Positions 10,521 to 18,933 of a stretch of 34,719 nt of DNA are shown piece after piece. This stretch comes from Candidatus Zixiibacteriota bacterium (GTDB lineage: Bacteria; Zixibacteria; MSB-5A5; GN15; FEB-12): NCBI GenBank assembly GCA_024278515.1, contig JAJRTA010000166.1, positions 1 to 34,719 on the forward strand, given 5' to 3'. A program made the translations under genes and the position numbers. The first letter of the stretch is position 1; every line of letters begins with the position of its first letter. The notes below the pieces were generated by a model that was not told the DNA's origin, did no database searches, and worked only from the letters and a program-made list of their open reading frames with translations.

Positions 10521-10917
10521 TTGTCTCAAGCCCGGCCCGCAGTTTTTCCGGCAGTCTGATCTTTTTGCCTGATTTACCGTCAACGGCCACATGGACGGTT
10601 CGTACGACCGCTCCGACCACACCTTCGGCATCGACAATTTCGGTCAACAGCTCAAAGGAGGCTTTCCGAAGTGAAGTAACGCTCAGCCGGATCTTGATTT
10701 TCTCGCCTAATCTGAACGGTTTCAGGTAGTCGGCTTCCGCGTGAGCGATAAGTACGGGCACATCGGATTTACCGATGATCCCGCCCAGTCCCCAGCCGAT
10801 CGACTCCAGAAACTCCTCGTAGCCGGTGTGAGCTATGCGGAAATATGAAACGAAAAAGACAACTCCGGCGGCATCGGTGTCATGCAGATTGATTCGGGAT
10901 ACTGTTTCAAAGGCCAC
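10513..10917 (-). CDS. menI: Hotdog-fold acyl-CoA thioesterase, candidate DHNA-CoA hydrolase
   Basis: SRINLHDTDAAGVVFFVSYFRIAHTGYEEFLESIG is a 4HBT/YbgC/slr0204-like motif. Converges on and overlaps menE by 8 nt. The menI assignment rests on family plus context. Confidence 0.75.
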   Translation of the reverse strand: MAFETVSRINLHDTDAAGVVFFVSYFRIAHTGYEEFLESIGWGLGGIIGKSDVPVLIAHAEADYLKPFRLGEKIKIRLSVTSLRKASFELLTEIVDAEGVVGAVVRTVHVAVDGKSGKKIRLPEKLRAGLETIS

Positions 10918-11037
10918 GGAAATCCTTTCAAAAATCAGGTGGTCACGCGCAACATGTTGTCTATATTACACGTCAATGTGAAAAGTGTAAACAGCAATTA
11001 TTCATACAAGTGCAATTATGCGCGGTAAGGAGAAAAA

Positions 11038-12924
11038 ATGACACTCTCGCAAATGTTTGGCCGGGTCCTGATTATTGTTGGTATGATCCTGGTCACACTG
11101 CCTGTCCCGGCTGTTTCCGAAGGTTCCGGGATTCCACAGCGGTCCGATATCGACGATAAGTACAAATGGCGGGTCGAGGACATATATGAAAACCTCGATC
11201 TCTGGGAAGCTGATTTCCAGCTGCTGCAATCATCGCTGGATGAGTTCGACCGGTATCGCGGACACCTCGGTGATTCGCCTCAGAATCTGCTCAACTGTCT
11301 GAAACTGAGCGACAGCCTGAGTATTATCGAAGGTAATCTCTATGTGTACGCTTACCTGAAACTGGACGAAGACAATCGTTCCAGCGAATACCAGGAACTT
11401 ACCGGTCGTATTCAGGCCCTGTATGCGCAGATGGCCGAAGCGGTGTCATTTATAGAGCCGGAGTTGTTGACTCTTGATAAGGCCACGGTGGAATCGTTTA
11501 TGAAGCAGGAGCCGGGGCTTGAGCTTTACCGGTTTTACCTCGAAGATCAGTTGCGTCAGAAAGAGCATATTCTGTCGGAAAAAGAAGAAGCCATTCTGGC
11601 CGCTCTCGGGCCGGTTATTCGCGCCCCGTCGGCTATCTTTCAGATGATCGACGCCGCCGATCTCAAACTGGGCACGGTGGTCGACGGTAACGGAGACACG
11701 ATCAGCCTGACCTGGGGCCGTCTGGCTAAGATAATGGAAGGGGATGATCGAGAACTTCGGGCGCGCACCAACGACACCGCTCAGGCGGCCTATCTGAAAT
11801 ATATCAACACCCTCGGTGCGACTTTCGGGGCTTCGCTGGACAAAGACTGGGCGCTGGCCAAAATACGAGGATACGAAAGCTGCCTTGAATCCAGCCTCGA
11901 TCCCAACAATATTCCGGTGTCGGTATTCCATAACCTGATCAAAACGGTAAACGATAATATCGAAGTGCTTCACAAGTGGACCCGGCTCCGCAAGAAGATC
12001 CTCGGTTATGATACGCTTTACACCTACGACCTTTCGGTGCCGCTCGGTTTTACGTTCGACAAGGAATACACTTATGAAGAGTGTGAGGATATCTGCGCCA
12101 AAGGACTGGCCCCGCTGGGAGATCAATATGTCAGCGATCTGACCAAGGGGTTCGGCTCGGGCTGGATCGATGTTTACGAGACCGAAGGCAAGGGGACCGG
12201 CGGTTATAGCTGGGGGACTTATACCTCGCATCCGTACATACTCATGAATTTCAGCGGGCGGCTTGATGATCTCTTTACGCTGGCTCATGAGATGGGACAT
12301 TCGCTCAACAGCTACTATACCAACCGCAACGAACCGTACATTTACAGTGATCACTCCCTCTTCATCGCCGAGATTGCTTCAACCTGCAACGAAGCGCTGG
12401 TGATCAAGTACCTTCTGGCCAATGCTGAGAGCAAACAGGAAAAACTGGCTGTCCTGAATCACTATATAAAGCTGATCCAGGGGACGTTTTTTACCCAGGT
12501 TATGTTCTCGGAGTTTGAACTGGCCGTGCACACTCATATCGAGAACGGCGGGGCCGTATCGGTCGACTACTTCCGCAAGACCTACCGCGATATCTATCAG
12601 AAATATCACGGCCCTGATCTGGTAATCGGCGTGAACAACGACATGGGCGGGCTGAAAATCCCGCACTTCTATCGTCAGTACTATGTTTACCAGTATGCTA
12701 CCGGAATAGCGGCCGGTGAAGCGTTGTCGCAGAAAATACTTGAAGAAGGTAAACCGGCGGTGGAGGCATATCTCAAGTTTCTCTCAACCGGGTCATCGAA
12801 ATACCCGGTGGATATTCTCAGGGAAGCCGGGGTCGACATCACCAGCCCGGAACCGGTGGAACGCACTATCCGGTTGTTCGGTGAACTGGTTGACCAGATG
12901 GAAGCGCTTCTCAGTCAGAATTGA
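11038..12924 (+). CDS. pepF: M3-family metallopeptidase, oligoendopeptidase F-like, with N-terminal signal peptide
   Basis: HExxH in LAHEMGHSLNSYYTNRN, YVYQYATGIAAGEALSQKIL C-terminal motif. N-terminus MTLSQMFGRVLIIVGMILVTLPVPAVSEG looks like an export signal. RBS-like AAGGAG upstream. Confidence 0.9.
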   Translation: MTLSQMFGRVLIIVGMILVTLPVPAVSEGSGIPQRSDIDDKYKWRVEDIYENLDLWEADFQLLQSSLDEFDRYRGHLGDSPQNLLNCLKLSDSLSIIEGNLYVYAYLKLDEDNRSSEYQELTGRIQALYAQMAEAVSFIEPELLTLDKATVESFMKQEPGLELYRFYLEDQLRQKEHILSEKEEAILAALGPVIRAPSAIFQMIDAADLKLGTVVDGNGDTISLTWGRLAKIMEGDDRELRARTNDTAQAAYLKYINTLGATFGASLDKDWALAKIRGYESCLESSLDPNNIPVSVFHNLIKTVNDNIEVLHKWTRLRKKILGYDTLYTYDLSVPLGFTFDKEYTYEECEDICAKGLAPLGDQYVSDLTKGFGSGWIDVYETEGKGTGGYSWGTYTSHPYILMNFSGRLDDLFTLAHEMGHSLNSYYTNRNEPYIYSDHSLFIAEIASTCNEALVIKYLLANAESKQEKLAVLNHYIKLIQGTFFTQVMFSEFELAVHTHIENGGAVSVDYFRKTYRDIYQKYHGPDLVIGVNNDMGGLKIPHFYRQYYVYQYATGIAAGEALSQKILEEGKPAVEAYLKFLSTGSSKYPVDILREAGVDITSPEPVERTIRLFGELVDQMEALLSQN

Positions 12925-13002
12925 TCGCTCAAGAATTGTTGATCGAAACACCTGCTACCGGGTCCGAATTGTCGGGTTTGATGGTCGATGTTTCCGCTTT
13001 AA

Positions 13003-13023
13003 CAGGAAATCCTTGATTTCCTG
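13003..13023. promoter_or_regulatory. Stem-loop in the pepF-ferritin intergenic region
   Basis: caggaaatc-ctt-gatttcctg: 9-bp perfect stem, 3-nt loop, about 75 nt upstream of the ferritin start. Confidence 0.45.
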
Positions 13024-13098
13024 ACGTAAATCCTATGATTAGGGATTGCTGATGTAGAAAAAAGAGATTGATTGGAATTATTTACAGGAGAAAAAAAC

Positions 13099-13605
13099 AT
13101 GATGATTTCCAGCAAGGTCGCCGACAGACTCAATCTGCAAATAAAGTACGAATATTATTCATATTGGCTCTATCAGCAGATGGTGTTCGTGTTGGAGACT
13201 ATGGGTTATACTGTGTTCGCGAAGTGGTTTACCGCGCAGGCGGCTGAAGAACAGACTCACGCTTTGAAAATAGCAAAGTACCTGCTCGACCAGGGTTATG
13301 AAGTCAAACTTATGGCGCTTGAAGAACCGCCGGCCAATTGGAAGACAGTCGAGGAAATTGTCCAGGCGGCGCTGGATCACGAAATCGAAGTAACGAAAAA
13401 TATCAGCGAGTGTGTCGACTACGCGATAGAAGCCAAAGACCACGCCACCAACAACTTTCTGAAATGGTTTGTCGATGAGCAGGTGGAAGAGGTCGCTACG
13501 GCCAAAGAGCTCCTCAGTCTCGTTCAGATGGCTAAAACACCCGATCAGATTTTGCTGTTGGAGAATCGTATTATGGAACTGCGCGCCCCTCAGGGTGGCG
13601 AATAG
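13099..13605 (+). CDS. Ferritin (non-heme)
   Basis: NLQIKYEYYSYWLYQQM, AEEQTHALKIAKYLLDQG, NNFLKWFVDEQVEEVATAKELL; ferroxidase-type E/E..H/E/Q residues retained. ATG at 13099 follows an aggag RBS. Confidence 0.93.
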   Translation: MMISSKVADRLNLQIKYEYYSYWLYQQMVFVLETMGYTVFAKWFTAQAAEEQTHALKIAKYLLDQGYEVKLMALEEPPANWKTVEEIVQAALDHEIEVTKNISECVDYAIEAKDHATNNFLKWFVDEQVEEVATAKELLSLVQMAKTPDQILLLENRIMELRAPQGGE

Positions 13606-13644
13606 GCAATCCTTTCATTATCAATAGAAAATAAATTGTTTTGT

Positions 13645-13672
13645 CGAAGGCTGAGCTTGTGCTCAGCCTTCG
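13645..13672. other. Perfect 12-bp hairpin between ferritin and the AhpD-like gene
   Basis: cgaaggctgagc-ttgt-gctcagccttcg. No T-run follows on either strand, so it is not a canonical intrinsic terminator. Confidence 0.7.
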
Positions 13673-13817
13673 GTGTATCAAGGGGGAAAGAGACTGTATT
13701 GTCTGGTCAATGAATTGTCGACAGGAAGTAGTTTTCTGCATCGATATTGCAAAGACTGTTTTTATTGCTCACGTCTTTGATGGTCTCTATATTCTGCTGA
13801 AAAACAGGGAGAAAAGA

Positions 13818-14165
13818 ATGGCCGGATCAGTAAAAATGTTCAGGAAAGAACGAGAGAAGCTGAATGAAATCCTGCTGTCACGAGAGAACCTTAACATCAA
13901 GCGGTTCTTCGGCATCGACGACGCTGTCTATCGCGACGGAGCCCTTGACGCAAAGACCAAGGAACTCCTCGGATTGGTGGCATCGTTGGTTTTGCGGTGT
14001 GATGACTGTATTACCTATCATACTATTAAAGCCGGAGATCTCGATGTCACTGATGAGGAGTTCGACGAGGTTCTGGCTATCGGTATGGTGGTCGGTGGTT
14101 CGATCACGATCCCGCATATTCGCCGGGCCAGTGGCTTGTGGGATGAAATGAAGAAAGGTAGTTGA
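13818..14165 (+). CDS. Carboxymuconolactone decarboxylase / AhpD-like family protein
   Basis: GALDAKTKELLGLVASLVLRCDDCITYHTIKA with CxxC and downstream His is the AhpD/CMD core. ATG at 13818 is preferred over the track start at 13641. Confidence 0.9.
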   Translation: MAGSVKMFRKEREKLNEILLSRENLNIKRFFGIDDAVYRDGALDAKTKELLGLVASLVLRCDDCITYHTIKAGDLDVTDEEFDEVLAIGMVVGGSITIPHIRRASGLWDEMKKGS

Positions 14166-14166
14166 T

Positions 14167-15039
14167 ATGATCCGTTCCGGTCTGGTTGTTATCATTCTTA
14201 CCCTCTCTTTTACAACAGCAGAAGCTCAGAATTCATCGGATGTCTCACCCCTGCTGAAATGGTACTACGACAACTATCCTTTTATGACTATGAAAGATAC
14301 GGTCTATACCTTCGAATCGGAGTTTATATTCCCTGAAGGTTTCCGTCGTCCCGATGCCGACGAACTGACACCGTTCCAGAACTGGATATCGCGCTTTCCT
14401 CTGTGGCACCAGTGGCGGGGTGTGGGTTACTGGAAGGGGGGTAAAATGTATGAGTACGAAGAGATCTCAAGACCGATTCATCTCCCCTGGCGCAACAGTT
14501 ATTTTACCGACAACACGATCCCTTTGCGTATTCTGGCCGAGTGGCTGTATTACACCAACCGGTTTTCGGCTTTCAGAATAATACCCAAAGCGGGCGATAC
14601 TTTGAGGTTTGAGGATTTCCTCGGCGGTGAACTTAGATATAATAACCGCATGGAGCCATTTTTTGTCCCGGGTGAAAAGCGGGAACCATCGCCGAGAGAG
14701 TTCTATAAATTCGTGGCGCTCTGTATGCAGATGACCACTTATCGCAGTCTCGCCGCAAATTGCGACCCGATTGCTCCGAGCGAGCTGCGCCCGGGTGATC
14801 TGATTATTGCTGAAGACGAAACCGGACGGAAGGGGAGAGTTTATATAATCATGTTGATGCTGGTCAACAACTCCGGTGAAAAACGCTATGTCGTGGGATG
14901 TGGTTGTCAGGAGGCATGCGATTTCCATATACCGTTGTTGACCGACGACCGTCATCGACCCTGGCTGGAAACGAAAGATCTGAAAAAACTGGGCGATGAT
15001 TATATCAAAAGCGGCTTCTATCGGCTTCGCATCGACTGA
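14167..15039 (+). CDS. Secreted protein resembling the DUF4846 family
   Basis: Signal peptide MIRSGLVVIILTLSFTTAEAQ, then PFQNWISRFPL..., LAEWLYYTNRFSAFRI and GCGCQEACDFHIP; pattern resembles DUF4846. Family call is tentative. Confidence 0.55.
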   Translation: MIRSGLVVIILTLSFTTAEAQNSSDVSPLLKWYYDNYPFMTMKDTVYTFESEFIFPEGFRRPDADELTPFQNWISRFPLWHQWRGVGYWKGGKMYEYEEISRPIHLPWRNSYFTDNTIPLRILAEWLYYTNRFSAFRIIPKAGDTLRFEDFLGGELRYNNRMEPFFVPGEKREPSPREFYKFVALCMQMTTYRSLAANCDPIAPSELRPGDLIIAEDETGRKGRVYIIMLMLVNNSGEKRYVVGCGCQEACDFHIPLLTDDRHRPWLETKDLKKLGDDYIKSGFYRLRID

Positions 15040-15209
15040 ATGTAACGTGTGCCGTAATAATAAAAGCGGACACGCCAGGTCATAGATGTCGATTTATAGC
15101 TTGTTTGTCATTTCAGGTCGGATTAACTTTGAATTGTTTTGCTGACTGACACTTTTGGGTTTGATACGGCAAACCTGTATAATTATACAGAATAAGAGAG
15201 AAGTTCCTG

Positions 15210-15929
15210 TTGCTTCCTGTTAATCCTCAAAACCGGCCGCACTCCAAGAAGGAAGCGTACGCACTTCAGGAGATAATCTCATCACAGGTGAAAATACAGC
15301 CGCTATCAGGCGATCCCGTTCTGATTGCCGCAGTCGAAGCGACTTATGGTTTCGGAGGCAACATTCTGTATTGTTGCGCCGTTCTCATGAGTTTCCCGGA
15401 ACTCGAGGAAGTCGCGGCGGTGTTCGAGCAGGGTGAGGTGGGATGGAACTATGAGCCCGGTCTGCTGTACTTTCGGGAGGGACCGGTTATTGAAGCCACC
15501 CTGTCAAGGCTCAAGCAAAAACCGGATGTGCTGATCATCCACGGCCACGGGATAGCGCATCCCCGGCGTTGCGGGCTGGCCTGTCATATCGGCGTGACGT
15601 TTGACCTGCCCACGATAGGATGTTCACGAAAGTTACTGGCGGGGCGTTATTATGATCTCCCGGTCGCCAAAGGTTCCAGCCGGCCTGTCATCATAGATTC
15701 GTCCGGGGTCGGGGTGGCGTATCGAAGCAGGGAAAACGTGAAACCGATTTTCATCTCGCCCGGTCATTTGACGGACATCGAAAGCTCGCTGGCCCTGATA
15801 AAAAGATGCCTGCGTGGTTTTCGTCAGCCGGAACCGTTAAGGCTGGCTCATGTTCTGGCCAATAAGTTCAGGCGAAGTTCTGAACGGGAAAGCAAAAAAA
15901 ACGCTTCATCCTGTTCCGAAACCACTTGA
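15210..15929 (+). CDS. nfi: Endonuclease V-like protein with substituted catalytic residues
   Basis: NYEPGLLYFREGPVIEATLSRLKQKPDVLIIHGHGIAHPRRCGLACHIGVTFDLPTIGCSRKLLAG and FISPGHLTDIESSLALIKRCLRGFRQPEPLRLAH match the EndoV fold. TTG start is tentative. Confidence 0.88.
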   Translation: MLPVNPQNRPHSKKEAYALQEIISSQVKIQPLSGDPVLIAAVEATYGFGGNILYCCAVLMSFPELEEVAAVFEQGEVGWNYEPGLLYFREGPVIEATLSRLKQKPDVLIIHGHGIAHPRRCGLACHIGVTFDLPTIGCSRKLLAGRYYDLPVAKGSSRPVIIDSSGVGVAYRSRENVKPIFISPGHLTDIESSLALIKRCLRGFRQPEPLRLAHVLANKFRRSSERESKKNASSCSETT

Positions 15930-15949
15930 GAGAAGTTTTTTCAGTCTTT

Positions 15950-17143
15950 ATGCTGCAGGAACATTCCGATATCATCAAAGCCTCCCGCCGTTGGTACAAA
16001 AAGCAGGTGGTATGGAGACGCCATCTGCACCGATACCCGGAGCTTTCCTGGGCGGAGCATGAGACCACGAAGTTCCTGCGCGAGCGGGTGAAATCGTTCG
16101 GGTTGAAGATACTGCCCCTTAAGATGGACACCGGCCTGCTTGCTGAAATCAAGGGTAACCGGTCCGGTCCGGTCGTTGCCGTTCGAACCGACATAGACGC
16201 TCTTCCCGTGACGGAGCAGACATCTCTCAGGTTCAGATCAAAGACTGAAGGTCGGATGCATGCCTGCGGACATGACATGCACATGGCGACGGTACTCGGG
16301 GTGGCCGCGATTTTATCGGAGCGCAGGTCGGAACTAAACGGCACAGTACGGTTTATATTCCAGCCCGCCGAGGAGCACCCGCCGGGTGGAGCGGCGCCGA
16401 TGATAGCAAACGGCGCTGTTGAGGGAGTTTCGATGATTTTCGCTTTGCATGTGGATCCTGCATTACCGGTCGGTAAGATCGGCCTCCGCGATGGTGTCAC
16501 CATGGCGGCCGTGACCGATTTCGACATTGTGGTCAAAGGGGTCAGCGGTCATGCCGCCCGTCCACAGGAGGCGGTTGACGCTATCGTTACGGCCTGTGAT
16601 ATTGTACAGACGCTCCAGACTGTCGCATCGCGTGAAATCGACCCGGTCGCTCCGGTGGCGGTTACTGTCGGCCGCATAGAAGGCGGGACGGCAAGAAATG
16701 TGATTACCGACAAAGTGATAATAAACGGGACGGCTCGGGCGTTGTCTGAGGATGCGTCGCGGCAGCTCCCCCGGATAGTCAAACGTATTGCCCGGTCGGT
16801 GGCCAAAGCTCACGGAGCCAGGGTCGACATTAACATTATCCCGGGGTACCCTGTATTCAAAAACCATCCCGAAGCCAACAAAGTGTTGACTCGATGTTAT
16901 GCCGATATGTTCGGAAGAAACAAAATAGTCACAACCCCGCCGGTACTGGGGGGAGAGGATTTCGCCCGCTACCTGCAACTGGTCCCCGGCGCCATGTTCC
17001 GACTGGGGTGCCGGAACACAAAAATCGGTGCCGACAAACCCTGGCATTCTTCCGGCTTCATTGTCGATGAAAACTGCCTGCTTCATGGGACGGCGTTGCT
17101 ATGTGCCGCGGTGCATGACTGTTTGAACGGAGCCTCGGACTAG
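15950..17143 (+). CDS. M20-family amidohydrolase (N-acyl amino acid/hippurate hydrolase-like)
   Basis: RRHLHRYPELSWAEHET, VAVRTDIDALPVTEQT, MHACGHDMHMATVLGVA, IFQPAEEHPPGGAAPMI, LGGEDFARYLQ. Start chosen at internal ATG 15950. Confidence 0.93.
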   Translation: MLQEHSDIIKASRRWYKKQVVWRRHLHRYPELSWAEHETTKFLRERVKSFGLKILPLKMDTGLLAEIKGNRSGPVVAVRTDIDALPVTEQTSLRFRSKTEGRMHACGHDMHMATVLGVAAILSERRSELNGTVRFIFQPAEEHPPGGAAPMIANGAVEGVSMIFALHVDPALPVGKIGLRDGVTMAAVTDFDIVVKGVSGHAARPQEAVDAIVTACDIVQTLQTVASREIDPVAPVAVTVGRIEGGTARNVITDKVIINGTARALSEDASRQLPRIVKRIARSVAKAHGARVDINIIPGYPVFKNHPEANKVLTRCYADMFGRNKIVTTPPVLGGEDFARYLQLVPGAMFRLGCRNTKIGADKPWHSSGFIVDENCLLHGTALLCAAVHDCLNGASD

Positions 17144-18618
17144 TGAGATGCCTGCGATTCATTGTGGGCGTACTCGCTCTGCCAACCGTCCTGTTTTCGA
17201 TCGCCCGATCAGAAATACTGAAGAACCAGGTTGTCACCTATTCTGTCTTTAATTATGTAAATTCGGTCAGTTGTACCATGAATAATGTCTATTTCGCTAC
17301 AACGGAAGGGATTACTCGTTACAACAAACCAGAAGCGAGATGGGAAGAGCCGTTAACCGGAGGGGATGGACTCGGCAACGAGAATGTGCGACGGGTTTTT
17401 GTGGAGGAATTCGATCGCCGCTTGTACGCCGAAACCGATTTCGGATTTTACGAATACGACTCGCTTTTTGACCGATGGTATTCAGTCAGCGAAGTTCCGG
17501 TATTCCCCCAGAACGGCCGTCATGTCGATATCCCGCAGATGATGTTTACTCCTCCGGAATTTGTTTATCCCGGCGACGGCACACTGCGCGATCCGGAGGG
17601 GAGAAGTTATTCCATCACCGATGTACTGTATGACGATGAAGGTAATATCTGGTTCGGTACCTGGGGGTACGGTGCGGCGAAGGCTTCGGGCAATTCTCAG
17701 TTGATGGAACCGATGCCGTTCGGATTGATTCAGAAAAACGTGGTCGATGTTCTGAGCCATGAGGGTCGTATCTGGACGGCCGGGGCCGCATCGCCAGGCG
17801 GTCGTTCGGGTGTTTCGATCCTCGATCCTGGGAATCAGGCTTTCGAGTACATCGAACCGGGTCTGTTCAACAGTTTTACCGAGACCGATATAACCTGCCT
17901 TGCCGTGTCCGGGGAAATGGTGTTCCTCGGGGCCAGGAACGGCCTGATGTTGTACGACCGGGCGATGGAACGTGTAACGCGCAGACTTAATTCCAATCAG
18001 GGTTTGCCCGACGACAACATATACAGTCTCGAACTGATCGGCGATTCCCTTTTTATCGGTACGGAAAGGGGGCTGGCTGTTCTGTCGGGTGATTATGACT
18101 CGCTGAGTTTCGATCTGCCGGCCCGATTCAATCGCATCTCCGTCTATTGTTTCGAAGCTGCCGACAACCAGCTCTGGATAGGGACCTCCGAGGGCGCGTT
18201 TCGCCTCGACCTGACTACCGGCGAGCTGAAAAGGTTTCTGGACCCGGACAACCTTTTGTCCGGGGATGTTTATTCTATTGCTGTTTATGAGGATCAGGTG
18301 GTCTTTGCAGGCTTGGACGGTGTGGTCTGGGCTGATGGAAGGGTAGGCAGGGTTGAAACTTTGTGGCTTAACGACCGCATCGGTTCGGGGATTTTGTCGA
18401 TAGCCGTGAACGATCGGATCGTGGCGGCGGCTTCAAGCGACGGCTTGATCCTGTCGTATTACAACAGCAGGAATCAGAACCGACGAACTTTTACCACCCG
18501 GGATGGGCTGCCTTCAGACTGGCTCAATGATGTAATTATCGAAGGTGACTACGTGTGGATCGGTTCCGATGAGGGGCTGACTCGTTTCTGGTGGAACAAT
18601 CCGTCAAGAGTGGATTAA
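17143..18618 (+). CDS. Secreted beta-propeller protein with Reg_prop-like repeats
   Basis: Signal-like N-terminus and repeated IYSLELIGDSLFIGTERGLAVL / YCFEAADNQLWIGTSEGAFRL / DVIIEGDYVWIGSDEGLTRF units. GTG start. Confidence 0.8.
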   Translation: MRCLRFIVGVLALPTVLFSIARSEILKNQVVTYSVFNYVNSVSCTMNNVYFATTEGITRYNKPEARWEEPLTGGDGLGNENVRRVFVEEFDRRLYAETDFGFYEYDSLFDRWYSVSEVPVFPQNGRHVDIPQMMFTPPEFVYPGDGTLRDPEGRSYSITDVLYDDEGNIWFGTWGYGAAKASGNSQLMEPMPFGLIQKNVVDVLSHEGRIWTAGAASPGGRSGVSILDPGNQAFEYIEPGLFNSFTETDITCLAVSGEMVFLGARNGLMLYDRAMERVTRRLNSNQGLPDDNIYSLELIGDSLFIGTERGLAVLSGDYDSLSFDLPARFNRISVYCFEAADNQLWIGTSEGAFRLDLTTGELKRFLDPDNLLSGDVYSIAVYEDQVVFAGLDGVVWADGRVGRVETLWLNDRIGSGILSIAVNDRIVAAASSDGLILSYYNSRNQNRRTFTTRDGLPSDWLNDVIIEGDYVWIGSDEGLTRFWWNNPSRVD

Positions 18619-18698
18619 GTGGTCGGGGACGTCAACTACGTACGAATAACTCTGACATTCCGGGCGTCCCCCGTAATCCAGGTACATTTATTTTCTTG

Positions 18699-18719
18699 AT
18701 GCTGAATCGAGTTCAGCAT
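18699..18719 (-). repeat. Intergenic palindrome, family copy 1 (reverse orientation)
   Basis: Reverse strand ATGCTGAA-CTCGA-TTCAGCAT: 8-bp arms, 5-nt spacer. Confidence 0.75.
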
Positions 18720-18933
18720 GATACGAAAAGTACGGGATGCCGTATAAGGTCCTGCATGACACTCAGTGTCCGCCTCGGAGACGTCCTCGTACTCCGACTC
18801 GTGGTGGCCGGGGGCGTTTGCTGCGCACGAAGCTGAAATTGCCTACATTAGTTAAAGGCATGTATGTTGAATCGTCCGATAGGTTCTCCGATTATATTGT
18901 TGTTTGTATCGGGTAGATTACTTAGAATCATGT

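Noticed and set aside
11446-12354. 302-aa reverse-strand ORF
   Set aside because: Antisense shadow of the well-supported pepF gene; no recognisable motifs and no RBS context.
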